A stretch of DNA of 64,000 nt from positions 248,001 to 312,000 of the forward strand of contig NZ_RQRU01000001.1 of the NCBI RefSeq assembly GCF_004335015.1. Reading direction: 5' to 3'. The stretch's first letter is position 1, and each line of letters opens with the position of its first letter. Under the pieces are notes generated by a model. The model was given only the letters and a program-made list of their open reading frames with translations. It ran no database searches and was not told the origin of the DNA. Positions 37,455 through 46,200 of this stretch are shown here, piece after piece. A program made the translations under genes and the position numbers. Source of the stretch: Psychrobacter pygoscelis. Its GTDB lineage: Bacteria > Pseudomonadota > Gammaproteobacteria > Pseudomonadales > Moraxellaceae.

Positions 37455-38141
37455 GTGCACAATCATGACGCAAAAAACCATCTACAAGACGACAAAAATT
37501 ATGAGCTTAATAGCACCCGCTCCCAAGATGACTTGCCAGTCTTGCCGCCGCTATCGAGTATGCGGACGTCTACTTTAGATAAAATTGAGAAGGCCGTTAT
37601 CCAGCTGTTTGCCGGTCGTGACGCCAATGAGGTAACGATGAAACAAATTGCAGGGACGGCGAATGTGTCACTACAAACCTTGTACAAATACTTCAGAGAC
37701 AAACAAACACTAATCTATACGATTTTGGATCGTGTGCTTGGGCGGCTGGCCGCACGGATGATGGATCATCTACAAGGGATAGACAGCGTCAAAGAGCGTT
37801 TACGCAAAACCTTGTGGGTTTGCTTCGATTTTGTGGACTCTCATCCTCACGCGGTCATGGTGCTATCAACGGCAGTGCCGGTCTCGCGCTATCGCAATAT
37901 TGCTATCTATGAGAATAAGGAGTTGCTAAATGCATTTTTGAATGTATTAGTGGATGGTCAACGGCGTGGGGTATTGAATGATCAAGTGCCGCTGTATATT
38001 TTGTTTGATATCTTTATGGGGTTCATTAGCAGGCTCGGACTCATGCATATCATTCGTCAGACCCAAAAGCCCATCAATAAAGACTTTGATGTGCTGTTCG
38101 ATATGCTGTGGCGCGCTATGGCAAAGCCAGAAAATCCATAA
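37455..38141 (+). CDS. TetR-family regulator, probably of the fatty-acid-oxidation genes
   Basis: The 228-residue protein has a 30-residue polar N-terminal tail and then the HTH: VTMKQIAGTANVSLQTLYKYFRDKQTLIYTIL. The ligand domain has VCFDFVDSHPHAVMVLSTAVPVSRYRN. It is divergent from the acyl-CoA dehydrogenase gene, and the shared region has two matching inverted repeats, so autoregulation and repression of the dehydrogenase are likely. The start at 37455 is a GTG. A later in-frame ATG (37560) would remove the tail but keep the HTH. Confidence 0.87.
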   Translation: MHNHDAKNHLQDDKNYELNSTRSQDDLPVLPPLSSMRTSTLDKIEKAVIQLFAGRDANEVTMKQIAGTANVSLQTLYKYFRDKQTLIYTILDRVLGRLAARMMDHLQGIDSVKERLRKTLWVCFDFVDSHPHAVMVLSTAVPVSRYRNIAIYENKELLNAFLNVLVDGQRRGVLNDQVPLYILFDIFMGFISRLGLMHIIRQTQKPINKDFDVLFDMLWRAMAKPENP

Positions 38142-38379
38142 AGCTGTCTAACTGAGAAAGAAGCTCATTAATAAATTGGCAACAATCTTCATCAGTAAGC
38201 AGCCCTATCAGCCCTTTACTACTCTAAGAGAGCCTCTTTAATAAAGCTGTCATGCTAATTTGAGACTATGCGTATCTAACGACTCGATGATCATCATCCT
38301 TACCACTTCAATTGCTAGTGCATCGCCACTAGCTTTTGTGGTTTTAGTGACATAAGCCTCTCTTTTTAGGACCGCTACT

Positions 38380-40206
38380 ATGACTCAGCCAGTAGATCAT
38401 AATGATCAAACCAGCCCCCCTTTACACAACCTTATAAAAAATACTTCTGAGCAGAATCACACCCAGCCTGCATTTACTCGCCGTAGATTTATTCATGGCC
38501 TTGGTGCAAGTGCTGCCGCTCTCGGTCTAGCAGCCTGCGGTGATGACAACACCAAGTGGCAGCTTGATAACGCTAATCACCAAGATACCGTCACTTTTAC
38601 TCATGGTGTGGCCAGTGGTGACCCACTACAGGATCGCATCATTCTTTGGACTAGAGTGCTGCCTACAGCCAATCAACCTAATCCCAAAGTTCAATGGGTT
38701 ATAGCCAATGACGAAGCCATGACTGATATTGTCAATCAAGGCGAGGCCACTGCTAAGGCGGCAAACGACTTTACGCTCAAAGTAGATGCCGACCAACTCT
38801 CGCCCAATCGCCAATATTATTATCAATTCGAGTCCAATGGCGTTAAAAGCCGCATTGGTAAGACCAAGACCTTACCAGCCGATAATGTTGAGCAGGTCAA
38901 GCTTGCGGTCTTTAGCTGCGCCAACTATCCGGCAGGCTATTTTCATGCTTACGCCGATGCAGCAAAACGCAGTGATATCGATGTCTGCATCCATCTTGGT
39001 GACTATATATATGAGTATGGTCGCAGCGTATTGGTCACTGCTGATAAGGGCTTGTCTGAAGAGAAGGTCGCCTACGCCTCAGCCAATGCCGCTGCATTAG
39101 GGCGTGAGGTTGACCCTGCTGAAGAGATTACTAAGATTGGTGACTATCGCCGCCGCTACGCACAATACCGCAGTGATACTGACCTGCAAGACTTACATGC
39201 CAATCACCCTATGATCGCTGTCTGGGACGATCACGAGTTTACCAATGATGCCTATATGAAAGGGGCGGAAAACCATCAACAAGATGAGGGCGACTGGGAA
39301 GCGCGTAAACTCGCTGCCATGACTGCCTATCACGAGTGGCTGCCCACTCGAAATACCCTCCTTAATAATGTCACGCGTAGCTTTGACTTTGGCAATCTAC
39401 TAAGCCTGCATATGCTTGATACCCGTATTATCGGGCGCGAAAAGCAGCTCGACTATGCCAACTACGTGACTACCGACGGCTTTAATGGAATAGATTTTTT
39501 TGTGGACTTAAGCAACCGTGACCGTCAACTACTGGGCTTAAACCAGCAGAACTGGCTGGCGATGCAATTACAAAACTCTACCGCGACATGGCAAGTCTTA
39601 GGTCAGCAGATATTGATGGGTAAGATGTGGATCCCCTCGCCTATCCTACTTAACTTTAGTAACCCTGCGACTGGAGTCGATGTCGCTACTTATATGACGC
39701 TGATGGCTAAGCAGCAGCAAGCGCCAGATATGCTCACTGACACAGAGAAATCAATCCTAGCGCAGCCTTCTATTCCCTATAATCTTGACGCGTGGGATGG
39801 CTACGCGGTAGCGCGTGAGAATGTATTTGGTCTCGCCAAAGCGGCGAATGCCAATCTTGTGGTATTGGCTGGCGATACGCACAATGCTTGGGCCAATGAC
39901 CTTCAGGACCAAAGTGGTGATGCCGTCGGTGTGGAGTTTGCCACCAGTTCGGTGACCTCTCCAGGATTTGAGGAGTATCTGGCTGACATCCCACCTGAGC
40001 AGTTTGCAGCAGTACTGCCTACCCTAGTGCAGGGCGGCACGCTTAAATATACCAACAGTAGTGAGCGCGGCTATATGGTGGTCACTGCTACGCCGAGCGA
40101 TTGCACGTCTGAGTGGGTGTTCGTCAGTGATATCCTTAAGCCGACCTACTCTTCACGAGTTGGCAAGACGCTGTGCGTCAAAGTGGGCGAAAATAAAATC
40201 GCATAG
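38380..40206 (+). CDS. phoD: PhoD-family alkaline phosphatase, Tat-exported lipoprotein
   Basis: The 608-residue protein has a long n-region, the twin-arginine motif TRRRFIHGLGASAAALGLAAC and a lipobox ending at that Cys, so it is probably exported folded and lipid-anchored. The PhoD domain has FTHGVASGDPLQDRIILWTRV, LGDYIYEYG, AVWDDHEFTNDAY, LVVLAGDTHNAW and FATSSVTSPGFEE, all residues expected for the Ca/Fe active site. It releases phosphate from mono- and diesters. No clear Pho box was found upstream. Confidence 0.93.
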   Translation: MTQPVDHNDQTSPPLHNLIKNTSEQNHTQPAFTRRRFIHGLGASAAALGLAACGDDNTKWQLDNANHQDTVTFTHGVASGDPLQDRIILWTRVLPTANQPNPKVQWVIANDEAMTDIVNQGEATAKAANDFTLKVDADQLSPNRQYYYQFESNGVKSRIGKTKTLPADNVEQVKLAVFSCANYPAGYFHAYADAAKRSDIDVCIHLGDYIYEYGRSVLVTADKGLSEEKVAYASANAAALGREVDPAEEITKIGDYRRRYAQYRSDTDLQDLHANHPMIAVWDDHEFTNDAYMKGAENHQQDEGDWEARKLAAMTAYHEWLPTRNTLLNNVTRSFDFGNLLSLHMLDTRIIGREKQLDYANYVTTDGFNGIDFFVDLSNRDRQLLGLNQQNWLAMQLQNSTATWQVLGQQILMGKMWIPSPILLNFSNPATGVDVATYMTLMAKQQQAPDMLTDTEKSILAQPSIPYNLDAWDGYAVARENVFGLAKAANANLVVLAGDTHNAWANDLQDQSGDAVGVEFATSSVTSPGFEEYLADIPPEQFAAVLPTLVQGGTLKYTNSSERGYMVVTATPSDCTSEWVFVSDILKPTYSSRVGKTLCVKVGENKIA

Positions 40207-40328
40207 TTGACTGATGCGATACTTGCTACCTCTGACTCAGTAGGGTTGTTATCCTTTTATTGAAAGTCTAATGATTATTCAAGGTCTAATAATATTGCAG
40301 TGTCTTGCGAAAATTCAGCTAAAAACGC

Positions 40329-40356
40329 TTGACGAGATGTGATAAGTTGCTATAAT
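40329..40356 (+). promoter_or_regulatory. Sigma-70 promoter of tRNA-Leu
   Basis: TTGACG at 40329-40334 and TATAAT at 40351-40356 are separated by 16 bases, 51 bases before the tRNA. Confidence 0.85.
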
Positions 40357-40407
40357 ACGCACCCTACATAGCAGCACTTTCAATATTTAGTATTGCTAAC
40401 CCTACAT

Positions 40408-40494
40408 GCCAGTGTGGTGGAATTGGTAGACACGACGGATTCAAAATCCGTTGCCCTTAAAAGCGTGTCGGTTCGAGTCCGACCACTGGTACCA
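40408..40494 (+). tRNA. tRNA-Leu (anticodon CAA)
   Basis: The 87-base sequence folds as a class II tRNA. The acceptor stem GCCAGTG pairs with CACTGGT (terminal G-U as in other Leu tRNAs), the anticodon loop TTCAAAA is in a five-pair stem ACGGA/TCCGT, a long variable arm is present, the T-loop GGTTCGAGTCC is normal and CCA is encoded. It reads UUG. The integrase gene starts 183 bases downstream, so the 3' half is probably the prophage attachment site. Confidence 0.97.
40470..40494 (+). other. Probable prophage attachment core (attL)
   Basis: Integrases with this N-terminal arm-binding domain normally recombine into the 3' end of tRNA genes. The T-arm to CCA end of tRNA-Leu is the likely shared core. 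The matching attR copy is outside the window, so the exact core is unknown. Confidence 0.45.
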
Positions 40495-40528
40495 ATATAT
40501 TGTTTCAATCAGTCTCATGTTGTATTCT

Positions 40529-40561
40529 AAGCCCCATTGTTACTAACTTTGGGGCTTTTTT
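40529..40561 (+). terminator. Intrinsic terminator after tRNA-Leu
   Basis: AAGCCCC (40529-40535) pairs with GGGGCTT (40551-40557), followed by a T-run. The loop is 15 bases long. Confidence 0.8.
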
Positions 40562-40607
40562 ATGTCTCATGCTGTCTCATAGTGTCTATAGCAATCTCAA
40601 GTTTTTA

Positions 40608-40676
40608 ACAGTAAACTTGACAGTAAAGATGTATTTTACTGTCAACCTCAACCTTTTTACTGTTTAAGATTACTGT
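40608..40676. promoter_or_regulatory. Cluster of five ACAGTAAW sites before the integrase gene
   Basis: ACAGTAAA occurs at 40608-40615 and 40620-40627, and its inverse TTTACTGT at 40635-40642 and 40656-40663, with ATTACTGT at 40669-40676 touching the start codon. The central pair extends to an 11-bp perfect inverted repeat (40617-40627 and 40635-40645). Repeated sites here could bind a regulator or serve as integrase arm sites. Confidence 0.65.
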
Positions 40677-40677
40677 T

Positions 40678-41883
40678 ATGGCACGACAAACTAAACCCCT
40701 TACTAACACAGAAGTATCAAAAGCAAAGCCACGTGACAAACTCTATCGTCTATATGATGGCGACGGATTGCAGCTTAATGTCTACAGCACGGGCAACAAG
40801 ACATGGTTTTTTGCATACAAGAGACCATTTACGGGTATTCCCGATAGCATAAAAATAGGGCGTTATCCGTCTATCTCGCTTGCAGAAGCTCGCAGCAAAA
40901 AAGACGAGTTTAAAAAATTGCTAGAGAATAATGTTGATCCAAAGTCAGCTAAAGAGCAGGCAGAGAAAGAACAAAGGCTTAAAATAGCTAATGATTTTAA
41001 ATCTGTGTATTTGGAGTGGGTGAAAACTATGAATTATGCAGATACGACGCTAAAAAAAACTACAACTGCTATAGACGAAATAATAGCAGTAATTGGAAAT
41101 AAGCCCGTTTCAGAAATTACTGTCATGGATTGTATGAAGGCACTAAAGCCAGTTGAAGCCGCAGGACATTATACTAAGCTGCAAAAGATGCGAACTAAAA
41201 TAAGTCAGGTTATGACTCATGCTATTGCGACTGGTCGAGCTACAGAAAATCCTGCTTTGCACTTGCGAGGTGTTTTTGGAACCGGCGAAGTCAAGCACGC
41301 TCCTGCCATTTTAGACGAGAAAAGACTGTCAGAACTATTGATAGCTATAGATGGTTACAGCGGATACTTTGCAACACGTAGGGCCTTAAGGTTTGCAATA
41401 CTGACATTCGCGCGGCCGGGCGAAGTTAGACACTTGAGATGGCGTGATATTGATTTAGAAAAAGGACTATGGACTTATACGCCATCTAAAACTAAAAAAT
41501 CAACCGGAATAGACATGGTGTCGCCTTTATCTAAGCAGTCTCTACAAGTCTTGAATGAGATGCGAGAATATGCACAAGACGAGTATGTCTTTCCGTCTAA
41601 GACCTCAGCAAGTGGTGTTTTGTCGGAAAATACACTTAACCAAGCATTAAAAAGAATGGGGTTTGATGGCAGTGAGCAGACCAGCCAAGGGTTTAGAGCT
41701 ATTGCTCGAACACTGCTTGAAGAAACGCTGAAATACGACTATCGCATGATTGAGATGCAGCTAGCTCATAAAGTTTTTGACAGCAACGGCAGGGCTTACA
41801 ATCGTGTCAAGTGGCTTGATGATCGTAGAGTAATGATGCAAGCTTGGGCTGATTATTTAGACAAATTAAAAAAGGAAATATAG
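40678..41883 (+). CDS. Prophage tyrosine integrase (P4 type)
   Basis: The 401-residue protein has the DUF4102 arm-binding domain (residues 7-95, with GDGLQLNVYSTGNKTWFF and KIGRYPSISLAEAR), a SAM-like core-binding domain (about 105-200) and a catalytic domain. R246 (TFARPGEVRHLRW), R340, H364 and Y374 (GRAYNRV) are present. The box II His, normally HGFR, is Gln (Q337-GFR). Located just inside the tRNA-Leu site and transcribed inward. No Shine-Dalgarno is visible; an ACAGTAAW-type site occupies its place. Confidence 0.94.
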   Translation: MARQTKPLTNTEVSKAKPRDKLYRLYDGDGLQLNVYSTGNKTWFFAYKRPFTGIPDSIKIGRYPSISLAEARSKKDEFKKLLENNVDPKSAKEQAEKEQRLKIANDFKSVYLEWVKTMNYADTTLKKTTTAIDEIIAVIGNKPVSEITVMDCMKALKPVEAAGHYTKLQKMRTKISQVMTHAIATGRATENPALHLRGVFGTGEVKHAPAILDEKRLSELLIAIDGYSGYFATRRALRFAILTFARPGEVRHLRWRDIDLEKGLWTYTPSKTKKSTGIDMVSPLSKQSLQVLNEMREYAQDEYVFPSKTSASGVLSENTLNQALKRMGFDGSEQTSQGFRAIARTLLEETLKYDYRMIEMQLAHKVFDSNGRAYNRVKWLDDRRVMMQAWADYLDKLKKEI

Positions 41884-41961
41884 ATGTTTATTAATCACAA
41901 TCGCTGTCCTGATTGCGGCCAAAGATTAAAGCATTACTACTATTATTGTGGCAGCTGCTAA
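41884..41961 (+). CDS. Mini zinc-ribbon protein (25 residues)
   Basis: A 25-codon frame begins with ATG directly after the integrase TAG and has AAGGA seven bases upstream, within the integrase end. The product contains CPDCG and, ten residues later, CGSC, a four-Cys zinc knuckle like that seen in small phage and rubredoxin-like proteins. Shortness makes chance possible, but Cys spacing and the ribosome site argue for a real gene coupled to the integrase. Confidence 0.45.
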   Translation: MFINHNRCPDCGQRLKHYYYYCGSC

Positions 41962-41987
41962 AGGGATTTGGTATTAGTTGCTGATTA

Positions 41988-42176
41988 TCAAACTACTAAT
42001 AAATAAATCGCATAGACTGCAATACTCAAAAGCATCAACATAAGAGAGATCAATAAGACGCTTGTATATACAGTCATAACTGTCATAAAGCAACGTGATA
42101 TTAACTTAAATAGCGCATCGAGTGATTCATCAATGCGCTGCGCTGATTCTTTGAGTTTGATTAGTTTGGTTGCCAT
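41988..42176 (-). CDS. Small phage membrane protein of the lysis cassette
   Basis: The 62-residue protein has an amphipathic N-terminal half (KLKESAQRIDESLDALFKLI) and a long hydrophobic C-terminal half, TVYTSVLLISLMLMLLSIAVYAIYLLVV. It follows the muramidase gene by 21 bases, the place usual for a spanin, antiholin or second holin. Which of these cannot be told. Confidence 0.6.
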   Translation of the reverse strand: MATKLIKLKESAQRIDESLDALFKLISRCFMTVMTVYTSVLLISLMLMLLSIAVYAIYLLVV

Positions 42177-42197
42177 TTGCTTATAGTAGCAAGAATT

Positions 42198-42788
42198 TTA
42201 AGTTCGTTTGAACTTTTTATAAGCAGCGGCCAGCTTCTCATCGTACTTATTCACTTTATAACTGGATCCATTGTACTTTTTCGCAAACCCTGCCCAATCT
42301 TTACGCTGTAACTCATCAAGCAAGCCATTCACTTTAATAAAGCGAATCATAGCATCTAACTGCTTAGCTTCGCTTTCGTGCATTGCATCGATAAATTCTC
42401 GTAGTGATTTATAACCTAATGACTGCCAGTTAAAGCCCATAACTTGGCCTATACCCCAACTGCAAGAGCTGTGAGCAGCATTCCAATGCAATACTGATGC
42501 TACATACAGCTTTTGATGTTGTGGCCGCACGTTGTACAGTGAGCGATCCCAAGTTTCACAGCAAATATCAGGGAACAAGTCATGTAACTGCTCGCGCTTG
42601 GTAAAGTATCTAACTTTGCCAAGCTCACGCCATAAGATATGCGGCTCAAATAAAATCACTGGATTGTCATTGCTATCAAATCCGCTACCTTTGCACTCAA
42701 CTTCGATTGCTGATCGAAGCGCTGCATACTCGATACCATTTTCCTGCGCTGCTTGCTTAATCTGTCGCTCTGTTAATTTTTTATCCAC
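42198..42788 (-). CDS. Phage endolysin, N-acetylmuramidase (DUF3380 type)
   Basis: The 196-residue protein has the muramidase pattern: ALRSAIEVECKGSGFDSNDNPVILFEPHILWREL, in which the Glu after EV is the expected catalytic acid, then SSCSWGIGQVMGFNWQSLGY and FIKVNGLLDELQRKDWAGFAKKYNG. It cuts peptidoglycan at host lysis. No signal peptide, so it needs the holin. The start is a GTG preceded by GGGGG. It is 58 bases after the holin gene, with a hairpin terminator between. Confidence 0.9.
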   Translation of the reverse strand: MDKKLTERQIKQAAQENGIEYAALRSAIEVECKGSGFDSNDNPVILFEPHILWRELGKVRYFTKREQLHDLFPDICCETWDRSLYNVRPQHQKLYVASVLHWNAAHSSCSWGIGQVMGFNWQSLGYKSLREFIDAMHESEAKQLDAMIRFIKVNGLLDELQRKDWAGFAKKYNGSSYKVNKYDEKLAAAYKKFKRT

Positions 42789-42804
42789 TGCATCCCCCAG
42801 ACGT

Positions 42805-42825
42805 AAAAAAACCGCTAAAAGCGGC
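42805..42825 (-). terminator. Intrinsic terminator between holin and endolysin
   Basis: On the minus strand CCGCT/AGCGG with a TTT loop is followed by seven T residues. It lies inside the late operon. Confidence 0.75.
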
Positions 42826-42846
42826 TATTGATTATTAAAATTAGGG

Positions 42847-43239
42847 TTAGCGATTAAATATCGCAAAAAATGCGTCTTTAATCTCTTTGATAATCTCGGC
42901 AAGCGGCTTGCCTTGCATCAGCGCTATTGACTGATAAACAACGCCGATTACTAACATGCCAAATATAGCCCACCCGAGCATGATAAAGCCGTGTGTCATC
43001 ACACTGTAGCTCTGCCATCCGTAATACTCGATAGACGCTTCGCCGCCGTACAAGCTGATTGTGACAGCTATAGTAAACTTGATGATAACTGACATATTGA
43101 TGCTGATTTTGCCATCTCTGCCAATATCACCCGACAGCACTAATCCAAAGATAGCGCCTATGATTGCCGCAAAAACTTTGGGTAGATACATCAGTGCTTT
43201 GAGTAACAAAAAATCGTATTGGTTGATGTTATGGGGCAT
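42847..43239 (-). CDS. Putative phage holin
   Basis: The 130-residue protein has three predicted membrane segments (about 17-36, 48-65, 80-104) and a charged C-terminal tail (GKPLAEIIKEIKDAFFAIFNR). It precedes the muramidase gene and follows the tape measure gene in the same operon, the usual lysis position. No holin signature was recognised, so the call depends on topology and position. Confidence 0.7.
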   Translation of the reverse strand: MPHNINQYDFLLLKALMYLPKVFAAIIGAIFGLVLSGDIGRDGKISINMSVIIKFTIAVTISLYGGEASIEYYGWQSYSVMTHGFIMLGWAIFGMLVIGVVYQSIALMQGKPLAEIIKEIKDAFFAIFNR

Positions 43240-43262
43240 ACGCCCTCCTAAATTTAGTCAAT

Positions 43263-43283
43263 AAAAAACCGCCCGTAGGCGGT
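43263..43283 (-). terminator. Intrinsic terminator after the tape measure gene
   Basis: ACCGCC/GGCGGT hairpin with six T residues on the minus strand, directly after the tape measure stop codon. Confidence 0.8.
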
Positions 43284-43285
43284 GG

Positions 43286-46200
43286 TTAATATCCTGCTAA
43301 TGCTCTAGATTCACCAAGTTTCTTGGCAAAATCTATCCAGTCATTCTCTTGATTTTCTGGCACAGTTGCATTAATGCGCTTGCTGCCTTGCTTGATCTCA
43401 ATTTGTACTGTTTTTTGCGGCGTTTGTTCAGGCAACGTGGGAGTGCTTAACGACATGGTTCTCTGAGCGATTTTGTCAAACAAGACTTGTTGCTGAGGCA
43501 CTGCTACGCCTAGCTCCTTAAGCATATTGGCGGCATTATCTAGGACCTCTTTGTAGTCTCTTAAATCATCAGCAGATGCTCCTTTTTGCTTTGCCTCTAT
43601 TAAGTTCTCAAGCTTTTTGTTATAGAGGCGCAGGGCTTGTTGCTTCTGTTCCTCTGAGTCATAAGGCGCTGGATTTGATTCGCGTCTAGACGACTCTTTA
43701 TTTGAGTCATCGTCGTCTGTATCGCGCTTACCACCATTTAAGCGACTTTTTTGACGCACTTTTTCGCGCTGTGCGATGTCAGATAAGTATTGACTCGCTG
43801 TCTTAAAGTTTTGTAAGTCAGATATCGACAAGCGCTGTCCATCTCGAAAGCCTTGCAGTTGACCAAAGTTGAGCGCTCCGTCTCTCTTACCCGACTTGGC
43901 GTACAACTTACGCGCTTGCTCAGCTGCTTCGTCTGACGACAATCCTGCTGATTTTAAAAACCCCTCGACGCCTTGCTTTGTGCCAAATTGATTAGACTCT
44001 GGCGCAGAGTTTCGTGCTTTGCGCTCAGCATCTAATTGAGCTTGAGCTGTTTTTAACTCATCAATCTTACTTTTGAGTTTGTCGTAAGACCGATAAGCTT
44101 TATCAGCTGCGTTTTTCATCGAGTTGCCAGCTTTACCTGCCGCGCTGCTCAATTCAAACATGCTGTTTTTAACTCTGTCAACTGGAGGCTTGGCGTCATT
44201 AGTCGCCCGAGCTGCTTTACTCATAGACTCAAACGACACACGACCCGTTTCATCGACAGAGACTGTCAAGCCGCGCTGTGCAGCTTGCGCTCGTGTTGTA
44301 GCGTCGATGACATCTCCATTCGCCGCGATTTGAGCTTTAGCAGTCTTTTTAAACGCTTCAATAAGCTGACCTGCTGTAGCCTCACCGTCTTTTACAATCA
44401 TGCTATAAGCTTGGTTGTAAACTTCGGCTTGCTTAGCTGCTTCTTTGCGCGTCGTAAGACCTAGCAGCTTGTAAGCTTCGTTGACACTATTGACGCCCTC
44501 AGTCAGTGCGTCCAGTCGCTCGTTAGCTAAGTCAAGACCTGCTGCCAAATCCTCACCTGTCAGCCTGCCCTGTTCTCCCAAGTCCTCCCAAATTGAGATA
44601 ACATCTTGCAGTTCGTCAGTGTTCTTAGCCTTTTTAACCATATCACCAAGCGCCGCAACCATGACCTCACCTGCTTGGTAGCCGGATTCGCTTAAGATAT
44701 CAAAGTTTTTAGACAGCTCTAGTACAGCCGCTTTTGCCTCTCGATATCCTTCGCTGAGACCAACGCCAACAGTATCAGCGAGCTTGCTATAAGCAGCGTC
44801 AATATTTTTAGCTGTAGTTTCTGCTGATGCCGCAGCTATCTCGTTATCGCTCATCTTCTCGACAATAGCTTTGCCTGTCTCATCGATAGCGACTTTTAAG
44901 TTTTGCTCAGCACCAAGTGCTTGCAAAGATGCCAGTGCGCCTTCGCCATGTGCTTTAACCTGAGCCTTAGCCATTTCAGCAAACGCACCCTCTAGAGCTT
45001 CAGCTGACGCCTGACCATCTTGAGACATTTGCTGATAAGCTGCTGTTGCAGATTCGGCTACTTCATTGAGTCTGTCCTGATTGCTTTTAGCCGCATCATC
45101 TAAAGCTGCTTTTGCTGCCGACTTAAAGCTCATTGCAGCATCTTCGGCTTTTTTGTACGACTCTGATGAGTTTTTAGCGAGACGCTGTGCAAATGCTTCT
45201 AAGTCTGCTGATAGCTCACCAAATGTGACTTTTGACAAGCCTAGTGTCAGTGTCGATAGCCATGCAGATATTGACCCCTCAACAACATTAGATGCAATAC
45301 TTATCGCTGCCAAGCCATCATTGATAGTGCCCAATACAATGCTGACACCTTGCATAGTGCGAGTAATAATTCCTACTTTCTCGCTCGCCACGTCAGCGCT
45401 ATTAGTCAGTATGCCAATCCATTCATTTATACCGTTGTATGTATCTGCAATGGTGCGCCATAAGCTTCCCACAGTCGTCATCAACTGATTAAACGTTTGA
45501 TTGATAGCATCTATAGTAGTCGGGTCCATGTTCTCCATGGCGCTACTGATAGAGTTAATGGCTTCAGCAAGTTTGGATGACTGATCAACTGTCTTATCCA
45601 TATTGCCGATAAAGTCAAAGAGTTTATTCTTCATGACTGCCACTGCATTACCGACCGTAATTGGTAGTGAGTCAAACTCTTTAGTAATGACATCGGCTTG
45701 AGACTGGACGGCTCTTAAGACGACTTCAGATGTTAACTTGCCATCTGCTGCCATCGCTCGCAGCTCACCACGAGTAACTCCTAAGCCTGCCGCCATCGCT
45801 TGAGCTAAGCGTGGGGCTTGCTCCATGATCGAGTTAAACTCCTCGCCACGCACAACACCTGATTGCAAACCCTGTATCAACTGAGTAATCGCAGCATCAG
45901 CAGACGCAGCGCTACCGCCCGACAGCTTAATGGCTTGGTTGATAGACTGAGTAATGCCCAAGACCTCAGACTGGGCTAATCCTAGGGCTTCTGCTGACTG
46001 AGTAACACGGGCAAACAACTCACCCGTGTTTTCAATGCTGCTAAATGTCTCATTAGCAATACGTTTAACGCCTTCAAAGGCCGTGACAAATGCCGCACCT
46101 TCTCCGGTAGCAAGCTTGATGCGAGCTTCTAGCGTCTTAAATGCATCAGAGGTTTCGATAATTTCAGCGACGCCAATGCCAAGACCTGCCGCTGCTAACA

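Noticed and set aside
38247..38270. CTGTCAT upstream of phoD as a Pho box
   Set aside because: Only one half-site matches; the second repeat 11 bases on is too poor.
40678..41883. Integrase as a broken gene because of the missing His
   Set aside because: The frame is full length and all other catalytic residues are intact, so it is listed as a variant and not a pseudogene.
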